This document shows, in pieces, positions 1-5,622 of a DNA stretch of 8,578 nucleotides. The translations under genes were made by a program, and so were the position numbers. Source of the stretch: an uncultured Geobacteraceae bacterium (GTDB lineage: Bacteria > Desulfobacterota > Desulfuromonadia > Geobacterales > Pseudopelobacteraceae); contig CAIRND010000038.1 in assembly GCA_903879825.1 (NCBI GenBank), positions 1-8,578 of the forward strand. The letters are read 5' to 3'. Each line of letters opens with the position of its first letter. The first letter of the stretch is position 1. Under the pieces are notes generated by a model that was not told where the DNA came from, made no database searches, and saw only the letters and a list, made by a program, of their open reading frames with translations.

Positions 1-564
1 GCGCATCTCTTCGATGCGGGTAAAGATTTTTTCAATTTCGGACAAATTCTTGTTTTTGCTGTGAAACAGCTTCAGCTTACCCTTGGCGAGCAACTTAGGT
101 CCAAGCATCAAGTCTTTAAGAAACTGCCCTGACTTAACATTAAAGACGGCGGCGAGGCGCATTTCGTATTGGCGGCCATAGGTACGGATGTTCTGCAGAA
201 AAAGTTTATTTGCCAGCTGCACGTAGCTTTCTTTGGAAGCTCCTTCCGCATCCCAGGAGAGTTTACGCAGCGCGTCCATGATGGAAGCCAGGTGAACTTT
301 GTTGGGACAGCGGGTGGAACAGGTTTCACACGAAGCGCAGTACCAGATGGAACGTCCGGCCAGAATGCGCTGCCATTGGCCAAGCTGCAACAAACGAACA
401 ACGCGGTTCGGTGGATGCTCCATAAAAGTGGCCATAGGACAACCTGCCGAGCATTTACCGCATTGGAAACAACGCCGTACCGAGGTACCGGAAAGGGCCT
501 CGACTTTGCGCACAAAGTCAACGTCCATCGTTTCCTGGGATATGATCATTTTTTTCTTTTTCAT
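1..564 (-). CDS. hdrC: HdrC-like double [4Fe-4S] protein (3' end beyond window)
   Basis: The reading frame is open for 188 codons from ATG at 564 to the left edge, so the C-terminus is cut off. Two classical [4Fe-4S] motifs of the form CxxCxxCxxxCP are visible: C32, C35, C38, C42 and C76, C79, C82, C86. The spacing, the WYCASCETC context and the alpha-helical C-terminal half match subunit C of heterodisulfide reductase and related iron-sulfur proteins. Those families are usually near 190 residues, so little is probably missing. The family passes electrons between a flavin subunit (HdrA-like) and a CCG-domain subunit (HdrB-like), often in the cytoplasm. Here the partners would have to lie to the left of the window. 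The start could also be ATG at 549, since the first five residues are MKKKK and no strong Shine-Dalgarno precedes either. A 218-nt gap separates it from the epimerase gene, so it probably starts a new transcription unit. Family assignment is confident; the complex it serves is not known. [Confidence was not given in the original answer; 0 is a placeholder.]. Confidence 0.
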   Translation of the reverse strand, partial: MKKKKMIISQETMDVDFVRKVEALSGTSVRRCFQCGKCSAGCPMATFMEHPPNRVVRLLQLGQWQRILAGRSIWYCASCETCSTRCPNKVHLASIMDALRKLSWDAEGASKESYVQLANKLFLQNIRTYGRQYEMRLAAVFNVKSGQFLKDLMLGPKLLAKGKLKLFHSKNKNLSEIEKIFTRIEEMR

Positions 565-782
565 ACGGGCATCCAGTTTAGTTAAAATAAAATTTAGTAA
601 GAACAAATAGCTGCTCTTAAGACCAGACAGATGGTACTATTCTACAATATATGCACGTTTTTTTACACATATAATCCACAAAACGCAAGGTAATAATCAA
701 TTCCCAGTTTTTTAGGTAAAGTTAAAATATGTCGGGTCATTTTACCGTGGCAATTTGAGCTTACTCTTTGTTTTTACTCTGA
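565..782. other. AT-rich intergenic region between mce and hdrC-like gene
   Basis: These 218 nt carry no credible reading frame and are clearly richer in A and T than the genes on either side. They are the longest gap in the window and lie between the last gene of the methylmalonyl-CoA operon and the HdrC-like gene, both on the minus strand. I see no strong stem followed by a U-tract after the mce stop, so the operon's end is not obvious. The region most likely holds the promoter of the HdrC-like gene. Confidence 0.6.
639..644 (-). promoter_or_regulatory. Possible -10 element upstream of the hdrC-like gene
   Basis: On the minus strand the hexamer TAGAAT matches the sigma-70 consensus TATAAT at five of six positions. 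It sits about 75 nt upstream of the ATG at 564. The region 17 nt further upstream (TGTAAA) is only a poor -35 match, so this is a weak prediction resting on position and AT content. Confidence 0.2.
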
Positions 783-1186
783 TTATACATGTATTTGACA
801 GAGTTCTGTCAGCACACCGTTACTGCTTTTCGGGTGTATAAAAGCGATGCGTGTTCCGTGGGCACCATTGCGAGGTGTTTCGTCGACCATACGGGCACCA
901 TCGCCCCGGAGCTTGGCTATTGCCGCCTCAATATCCGCAACTTCGTATGCTATGTGGTGAACGCCGGTGCCATTCTTTTCGATAAATTTGGCAACCGGGC
1001 TGTCACTGACGTAGGCTCCAGAAGCTCTATTTTGTATTCACCGACCTCCAGCATGGCGACCCGCACCTTCTGCTCAGCGACTTCCTCAATACCGGCAAAG
1101 ACCATACCGAGGTTATCACGGTAGAACGAAATAGAGTCGTCAAGGGATTTTACGGCAATGCCGATGTGATTAATTTTAGTAAGCAT
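783..1186 (-). pseudogene. mce: Methylmalonyl-CoA epimerase, interrupted by a one-base frameshift
   Basis: The product would be methylmalonyl-CoA epimerase, a metal-dependent VOC/glyoxalase-fold enzyme that interconverts (R)- and (S)-methylmalonyl-CoA between the mutase and the carboxyltransferase. ATG at 1186 follows AAGGAG with a 7-nt spacer. Translation is typical of the family to residue 60 (IELLEPTS). After about position 1005-1006 the true frame shifts: the original frame gives unrelated residues and stops at 950. The other frame continues with SPVAKFIEKNGTGVHHIAYEV and ends ELCQIHV at a TAA at 783-785. Restoring one base gives about 134 residues, a normal family length. All four expected metal ligands are then present: H7, Q39, one His of the H77-H78 pair, and E128. 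The intact 3' half suggests either a very recent mutation or a sequencing/assembly error. No slippery heptamer is visible at the site, so programmed frameshifting is unlikely. It is the last gene of the operon, 20 nt after the mutase large subunit. Confidence 0.9.
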
Positions 1187-1193
1187 GCACTGA

Positions 1194-1199
1194 CTCCTT
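1194..1199 (-). promoter_or_regulatory. Ribosome binding site of mce
   Basis: AAGGAG lies 7 nt upstream of the ATG at 1186. It fixes the start of the epimerase gene and shows the gene is equipped for translation despite the frameshift further on. Confidence 0.75.
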
Positions 1200-1206
1200 T
1201 TTTGAA

Positions 1207-2859
1207 TTACAGCACGACTGTCTCTATATGTTTTCCGAATACGTCTCTGAATACATCGGCAATTTCACCGAGTGTCGCGTACGCTTTGACCGCTACCAGA
1301 ATAGATGGCATCAGGTTGTCCGTGCTTTTAGCGGCAGCTTCCAGTGTTACCAGAGCGGCCTTTACGGCTGCCTCATCCCGCCCGCCTTTCATTGCTGCCA
1401 GCGATGCTTTCTGGGAGATTTCCACCGCTTCTTTTACCCTCAACAGGCCGGTCGGAGGCGGTTCCTTAACGGTGAACTTGTTGACGCCGACGATTATCAG
1501 CGTTTCCTTCTCGATGGCTTTCTGGTATGCGTAGGCCGAATCCTGGATTTCCTTCTGTTGGAAACCGCGCGAAATCGCCTCTACAGCTCCCCCCAGCGTG
1601 TCAATTTTTTCGATGTATTCCAGCGCTTCTTTTTCGATCTGATCAGTCAGTGATTCCACCAGAAACGAGCCGGCGAGCGGATCAATACTGTCTGCAGCGC
1701 CTGATTCATAGGCGATGACCTGCTGTGTGCGCAGAGCGATCCTGACAGAATCCTCTGTAGGCAGAGCCAGCGCTTCGTCACGGGAGTTGGTATGCAATGA
1801 CTGCGTTCCTCCCAGAACCGCTGCCAGCGCCTGAATGGTAACACGCGTGATATTATTGTCAGGCTGCTGGGCGGTCAAGGTACAGCCGGCGGTCTGAGTA
1901 TGGAAGCGGAGCATCAGTGATTTTGGGTCTTTCGCACCGAAACGCTCTTTCATGATTTTAGCCCAGATACGCCGGGCGGCACGGAATTTAGCAACTTCTT
2001 CAAAAAGATTATTGTGAGCATTGAAGAAGAAGGCCAGGCGCGGTGCGAATTCATCAACTTCCAGACCCGCTTTGATGGCAGCATCAACGTACGCGATACC
2101 ATCCGCAAGAGTGAAAGCAACTTCCTGTACGGCGCTGGAACCGGCCTCGCGGATATGGTAACCGGAGATGGAGATGGTATTCCACTTGGGTACATTGTCT
2201 TTACAGTAAGCAAATATATCGGTGATGATCCTCATCGATTCTTTTGGCGGATAGATGTAGGTACCGCGAGCCATGTACTCTTTAAGGATATCGTTCTGGA
2301 TCGTTCCGGAAATCTTATCCGCAGAGACGCCCTGCTTTTCAGCTACAGCAATGTACATGCAGAGCAGAACGGCCGCAGTGGAATTGATCGTCATGGAGGT
2401 GGATACCTTGTCGAGCGGGATACCGTCGAACAGCACCTCCATGTCGGCCAGTGAATCGATCGCCACACCAACTTTACCGACCTCCCCGAGACTCATGCCA
2501 GCATCGGAGTCATAGCCCATCTGAGTCGGCAGGTCAAAAGCGATCGAGAGACCGGTCTGGCCGGCAGAAAGCAGATACTTGTAGCGTTCGTTTGACTCTT
2601 TGGCTGTACCAAAACCGGCATACTGACGCATGGTCCAGAAGCGTCCGCGATACATCGTTGGCTGAACACCGCGTGTATAAGGGTATTCTCCGGGAAAACC
2701 CAATTGTTCTTCATAACCAGGATATTCAAACCCAGGTGTGAAGCAGCGCTCCATCTCAATGCTGGACGTAGTCAGAAACTTTTCCATCCGCTCAGGTGAA
2801 CGGGCGATATTTTTGGCCACAACGGCTCTCCACTTTTCTTTACGTTCCTGGATGTTCAT
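1207..2859 (-). CDS. mcmA1: Methylmalonyl-CoA mutase, large catalytic subunit
   Basis: This 550-residue protein is the TIM-barrel catalytic part of coenzyme-B12-dependent methylmalonyl-CoA mutase, which isomerises succinyl-CoA and (R)-methylmalonyl-CoA. It lacks the cobalamin-binding domain, which is encoded by the next gene upstream, so this is the two-gene form of the enzyme. Diagnostic stretches are TMRQYAGFGTAKESN (76-90), SIAFDLPTQMGYDSD (105-119), GTIQNDILKEYMARGTYIYP (185-204) and ISISGYHIREAG (229-240). The residues that set specificity in the family are those of methylmalonyl-CoA mutase: Y80, R198 and H235 correspond to Tyr89, Arg207 and His244 of the Propionibacterium enzyme. Isobutyryl-CoA mutase would have Phe and Gln at the first two. 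The frame is open upstream to 2988, but I chose ATG at 2859 because GAGAGGAG precedes it with a 4-nt spacer and the protein then begins as family members do. It stops 20 nt before mce. Confidence 0.96.
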   Translation of the reverse strand: MNIQERKEKWRAVVAKNIARSPERMEKFLTTSSIEMERCFTPGFEYPGYEEQLGFPGEYPYTRGVQPTMYRGRFWTMRQYAGFGTAKESNERYKYLLSAGQTGLSIAFDLPTQMGYDSDAGMSLGEVGKVGVAIDSLADMEVLFDGIPLDKVSTSMTINSTAAVLLCMYIAVAEKQGVSADKISGTIQNDILKEYMARGTYIYPPKESMRIITDIFAYCKDNVPKWNTISISGYHIREAGSSAVQEVAFTLADGIAYVDAAIKAGLEVDEFAPRLAFFFNAHNNLFEEVAKFRAARRIWAKIMKERFGAKDPKSLMLRFHTQTAGCTLTAQQPDNNITRVTIQALAAVLGGTQSLHTNSRDEALALPTEDSVRIALRTQQVIAYESGAADSIDPLAGSFLVESLTDQIEKEALEYIEKIDTLGGAVEAISRGFQQKEIQDSAYAYQKAIEKETLIIVGVNKFTVKEPPPTGLLRVKEAVEISQKASLAAMKGGRDEAAVKAALVTLEAAAKSTDNLMPSILVAVKAYATLGEIADVFRDVFGKHIETVVL

Positions 2860-2863
2860 GCGT

Positions 2864-2871
2864 CTCCTCTC
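2864..2871 (-). promoter_or_regulatory. Ribosome binding site deciding the mutase large-subunit start
   Basis: GAGAGGAG lies 4 nt upstream of the ATG at 2859. It favours this start over the longer upstream extension of the frame to 2988, which would overlap the cobalamin-binding subunit gene. Confidence 0.7.
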
Positions 2872-2908
2872 GTAAACAGCTATGATAATAAGTATTGAAG
2901 CTCTGCGG

Positions 2909-3313
2909 TTATGCCCGCGGCTGAATATTGTCTCTGACCCAACCGGAGATGTCAGCCGTGGATGTTCCCGGGGTGAATATCTCGGCAATGCCGGCAGCCT
3001 TCAGTCCCGGAATATCATCTTCGGGAATAACGCCCCCTCCAAAAACTTTGATGTCTTCGGCGGACTTTTCCTTCAACAATTGGCAGACACGGGGCAATAA
3101 AGTATTGTGAGCGCCGGACAGGATCGACAGACCGATACAGTCGACATCCTCCTGAATGGCGGCAGCGACAATCTGATCCGGAGTCTGATGCAGTCCGGTG
3201 TAAATAACTTCAAATCCGGCGTCGCGAAAAGCCCGGGCGATTATTTTTGCCCCCCGGTCATGACCATCCAGTCCCGGCTTACCAACAAGTATGCGTATCA
3301 TTCTCTCTGCCAT
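2909..3313 (-). CDS. mcmA2: Methylmalonyl-CoA mutase, cobalamin-binding small subunit
   Basis: This 134-residue protein is the B12-binding domain of methylmalonyl-CoA mutase as a separate subunit. It carries the base-off/His-on cobalamin signature: K12, D16, H18 and G21 in GKPGLDGHDRG, equivalent to Lys604, Asp608 and His610 of the fused Propionibacterium enzyme, with H18 as the lower cobalt ligand. The later GLSILSGAH and VFGGGVIPEDD stretches form the rest of the nucleotide-tail pocket of the Rossmann-like fold. The start at ATG 3313 is preceded by AGGGGA at a rather long spacing. A TTG at 3349 would add 12 residues but has no ribosome binding site, and ATG at 3301 would cut close to the first strand. 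It lies 49 nt upstream of the catalytic subunit and 59 nt after the biotin carrier, matching two-gene mutases of archaea and many anaerobes. Confidence 0.95.
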   Translation of the reverse strand: MAERMIRILVGKPGLDGHDRGAKIIARAFRDAGFEVIYTGLHQTPDQIVAAAIQEDVDCIGLSILSGAHNTLLPRVCQLLKEKSAEDIKVFGGGVIPEDDIPGLKAAGIAEIFTPGTSTADISGWVRDNIQPRA

Positions 3314-3372
3314 GGCGTGAATATCCCCTTTTGCGATTGAAAGAAACAAAACTAAAACTGAGAAGTTTATTC

Positions 3373-3765
3373 TTATTCGAATTCAATCAAGACCTGACCG
3401 TTTTTGACCGCTTCACCGGGAGATACGTAAATTTTCTTTACCGTACCGGCATCGTGGGCGGTGATGTTGGTTTCCATCTTCATGGCTTCAAGAATCGCTA
3501 CCAGTTCATCGGCAGCAATCTTCTGACCGACAGTGACATTTATCTTGAAAACGACACCGGCGATCGGACTACGACAGACTTTGTTGTCAGCCAGACCATC
3601 AGCGGATGGTGTTACGCTGAGTGCGGCAGGTGCAAGCGCGACTGCGTGCGTTTTGAGGGTAGAGGTCGATTCGTGTATTGAGTCAGGCAGACGCACTTCT
3701 TCACCTTCGATTACTTCAACATCAACCACATACTTTTTTGCATCTATTGTCAGGGTAAGTTGCAC
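3373..3765 (-). CDS. Biotin carboxyl carrier protein (transcarboxylase 1.3S-like)
   Basis: This 130-residue protein carries the carboxyl group between the two carboxyltransferases as carboxybiotin. The C-terminal half (about residues 62-130) is a biotinyl/lipoyl domain with the motif EAMKMETN, in which K96 is the biotinylated lysine, preceded by SPIAGVV. The N-terminus (QLTLTIDAKKYVVDVEVIEG) resembles the segment by which the 1.3S subunit of Propionibacterium transcarboxylase binds 12S and 5S. A short Ala/Ser/Pro/Thr-rich linker (about 33-60) joins the two. I chose the GTG start at 3765 because AAGAGGAG precedes it by 7 nt. The frame is open to another GTG at 3834, but that extension overlaps the upstream small gene and has no family-like sequence. 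The gene could equally be called the gamma subunit of a decarboxylase or a BCCP of an acyl-CoA carboxylase. The flanking 12S and 5S genes favour transcarboxylase. Confidence 0.93.
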   Translation of the reverse strand: MQLTLTIDAKKYVVDVEVIEGEEVRLPDSIHESTSTLKTHAVALAPAALSVTPSADGLADNKVCRSPIAGVVFKINVTVGQKIAADELVAILEAMKMETNITAHDAGTVKKIYVSPGEAVKNGQVLIEFE

Positions 3766-3772
3766 GTTTCGT

Positions 3773-3780
3773 CTCCTCTT
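3773..3780 (-). promoter_or_regulatory. Ribosome binding site deciding the GTG start of the biotin carrier
   Basis: AAGAGGAG lies 7 nt upstream of GTG at 3765 and selects this non-ATG start. Ten bases of this leader (AGAGGAGACG) are identical to the leader of the mutase large subunit. Confidence 0.75.
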
Positions 3781-3808
3781 ACATTTGTATTGGCTGTTTA
3801 TTGGATTA

Positions 3809-3973
3809 CTAGCGCCCACCCTGCATTGATACACGACCCTGCAACGACCAGAGACTGGAGCTCCGATCCTTTATGAAACGGGCTTTACGGATGCGCACAT
3901 TTTTGCCCAGATAGGCGGCGATTGCGGCTGATATTATCATTAAGGTTTCAGGCTCTATTTTGGTATCCGGCAT
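3809..3973 (-). CDS. Small 54-aa protein resembling decarboxylase delta/epsilon subunits
   Basis: A 54-residue frame runs from ATG at 3973 to TAG at 3809-3811. AAGGGAG lies 6 nt upstream, one of the best ribosome binding sites in the window. It sits 24 nt after the 12S gene and 43 nt before the biotin carrier. The N-terminal half (ETLMIISAAIAAYLGKNVRI) should form an amphipathic helix plus a strand. The rest is basic and ends in SLWSLQGRVSMQGGR. From memory, an ISAAIAAYLG segment followed by a W-x(3)-GR tail recalls the small epsilon subunit of Veillonella methylmalonyl-CoA decarboxylase and the C-terminus of its delta subunit, which help hold the complex together. There is no transmembrane segment, so it lacks the membrane anchor of delta/OadG. 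I infer a structural or assembly subunit of the carboxyltransferase. The coding status is well supported; the homology is from recall and unchecked. Confidence 0.75.
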   Translation of the reverse strand: MPDTKIEPETLMIISAAIAAYLGKNVRIRKARFIKDRSSSLWSLQGRVSMQGGR

Positions 3974-3979
3974 AATATT

Positions 3980-3986
3980 CTCCCTT
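3980..3986 (-). promoter_or_regulatory. Ribosome binding site of the 54-aa gene
   Basis: AAGGGAG lies 6 nt upstream of ATG at 3973. This is the main non-homology evidence that the short frame is a real gene. Confidence 0.7.
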
Positions 3987-3997
3987 ATACGGTGTTA

Positions 3998-5548
3998 TTA
4001 CATCGGAATCAGGCCATGTTTTTTCGGTGGCCGTAATTCACGTTTGCGGTTGAGGATATCGAGAGCCATGGCCAGTTCACGCCGGGTGTTCGCCGGCTCG
4101 ATAACGTCGTCAACCTGGTTGCAGGCGGCTGCAGCAAAGGGTGTGGCGAAGTTATCCCGATACTCGTCTATCAGCTCCTGACGCCTGACTTTAGGGTCTG
4201 CGGCAGCTTTGATCTCTTTGCGAAAGATAACATCAACAGCTCCTTCGGCTCCCATAACGGCAATTTCTGCCGAAGGCCACGCAAGGACACGGTCTGCACC
4301 CAGATCTTTGGCACACATAGCCAGATTGGCGCCGCCATATGATTTACGCAGGACTACGGTGAGCTTGGGGACAGTAGCAGATGAGTAGGCGAAGAGCATC
4401 TTGGCGCCATGACGGATAATACCGCCGTGTTCCTGCTGAACGCCGGGCAGAAAACCGGGAACATCGACAAAGGTGATCAACGGAATGTTAAAGGCGTTAC
4501 AGAAACGAATGAAACGTGCGGCTTTATCGGAAGCATTGATATCAAGAACACCGGCCATTGCATTGGGTTGATTGGCGACAACACCGACCGGACGTCCCTG
4601 CAGGCGTGCGAACCCGATAACAATATTGGCGGCGTAGCCAGACTGAACTTCCATAAAATCGCCGTCATCAACAATATTGAGGACAACATCTCGGACATCA
4701 TAGCGCTGTTTAGAATCAAGCGGGACGATGTTGTTGAGAGCCTTATTTGGCAGAATGACGTCATCTGCATCAAACTTAGGCGGATCTTCCAGGTTGTTCG
4801 ATGGCAAAAATGTGAGCAGGCGACTGGCGATGTCAATGGCGTCTTTATCATCTTCGGCGATGAAGTGTACGACGCCGGACATGGTCATATGGGCGTGAGG
4901 ACCACCGAGTTCTTCGGCGGTGACAACTTCACCGGTGACCTGCTTGATGACCGTTGGACCGGTGATGAACATACGGGCACTTTTGGTCTGAATGATAAAG
5001 TCGGTTAGAGCGGGACTGTAGACAGCTCCACCGGCGCACGGCCCGCAAATCAGGGATATTTGGGGAACGACCCCGGAGAGTTTGACGTTCTGGTAGAAGA
5101 CCCGGCCATAGCCGCCGAGGCTGTGGTTACCTTCTTGAATGCGGGCGCCACCGGAATCATTAATCATGACGAAGGGTGAACCGGTTTTGAGCGAGGCTTC
5201 CATCATCTGAACTATTTTGTCGCAATGAATTTCTCCGGCAGCACCGCCAGCCACGGTGAAATCCTGACTGGCCACGTGTACAAGACGGCCATCAATACTG
5301 CCGGATCCTGTAACAACGCCCTCGCTTGGCATGCTTTTACCTTCCATGCCGAAATAGGTACAACGATGCCTGGCGAACATACCACTTTCAAGGAAACTGT
5401 CCTGGTCAAGCATATAACTGAGGCGCTCACGAGCGGTGAGGCTGCCGAGGCTGTGCTGCTGGTCGATTTTATCGCGGCCGCCACCAAGGGCGATTTCGTT
5501 TTTCTTATCGTTTAGTTCCTGAATTTTATCTTCAATTGTCTGCGCCAT
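3998..5548 (-). CDS. mmdA: Methylmalonyl-CoA carboxyltransferase, 12S-type subunit
   Basis: This 516-residue protein belongs to the acyl-CoA carboxyltransferase family, with two crotonase-fold domains. It moves a carboxyl group between methylmalonyl-CoA and biotin. Key stretches are NDSGGARIQEG (130-140), ICGPCAGGAVYSPALTDF (167-184) and TGPTVIKQVTGEVVTAEELG (197-215) in the N-domain. In the C-domain they are VDVPGFLPGVQQEHGG (361-376), IRHGAKMLFAYS (378-389), RKSYGGANLAM (401-411) and WPSAEIAVMGAEGA (424-437). The C-terminus, with RPPKKHGLIP, closely resembles that of the Propionibacterium 12S transcarboxylase subunit as I recall it. The residue at the position of the PccB specificity Asp is L409; the 12S subunit also has Leu there and MmdA of Na+-pumping decarboxylases has Ile. 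ATG at 5548 follows GAGGA closely. A propionyl-CoA carboxylase beta subunit remains possible, but no biotin carboxylase gene is nearby and the 5S gene is adjacent. Confidence 0.95.
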   Translation of the reverse strand: MAQTIEDKIQELNDKKNEIALGGGRDKIDQQHSLGSLTARERLSYMLDQDSFLESGMFARHRCTYFGMEGKSMPSEGVVTGSGSIDGRLVHVASQDFTVAGGAAGEIHCDKIVQMMEASLKTGSPFVMINDSGGARIQEGNHSLGGYGRVFYQNVKLSGVVPQISLICGPCAGGAVYSPALTDFIIQTKSARMFITGPTVIKQVTGEVVTAEELGGPHAHMTMSGVVHFIAEDDKDAIDIASRLLTFLPSNNLEDPPKFDADDVILPNKALNNIVPLDSKQRYDVRDVVLNIVDDGDFMEVQSGYAANIVIGFARLQGRPVGVVANQPNAMAGVLDINASDKAARFIRFCNAFNIPLITFVDVPGFLPGVQQEHGGIIRHGAKMLFAYSSATVPKLTVVLRKSYGGANLAMCAKDLGADRVLAWPSAEIAVMGAEGAVDVIFRKEIKAAADPKVRRQELIDEYRDNFATPFAAAACNQVDDVIEPANTRRELAMALDILNRKRELRPPKKHGLIPM

Positions 5549-5622
5549 TAGTTCCTCACCTGTGTATGAAATTATTTCAAGCGGAGTAAGAGCCGATTTC
5601 AGTTGCGGTATCCCCGCACACG
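5549..5622 (-). other. Spacer between 5S and 12S genes with a small hairpin
   Basis: This 74-nt spacer holds a 5-bp stem (TGCGG/CCGCA, plus-strand positions 5604-5618) with a 5-nt loop just after the 5S stop codon, then the ribosome binding site of the 12S gene. The stem is too short and lacks a U-tract, so I do not call it a terminator. Confidence 0.3.

Noticed and set aside
169..585. Plus-strand frame of 138 residues, and a minus-strand frame at 108-521
   Set aside because: Both overlap the HdrC-like gene, whose two cysteine motifs appear only in the minus-strand frame that runs from 564 to the left edge.
786..797. Palindrome ATACATGTAT near the end of mce
   Set aside because: It lies within the codons for the conserved epimerase C-terminus, so coding explains it; a single palindromic 10-mer is not evidence of an operator.
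2860..2988. N-terminal extension of the mutase large subunit
   Set aside because: The frame is open to 2988, but the added residues are not family-like, they overlap the cobalamin-subunit gene, and the ribosome binding site points to 2859.
4409..5008. 199-residue open frame on the plus strand
   Set aside because: It lies wholly inside the 12S gene on the opposite strand, has no recognisable domain, and the minus-strand protein is clearly conserved across the same span.
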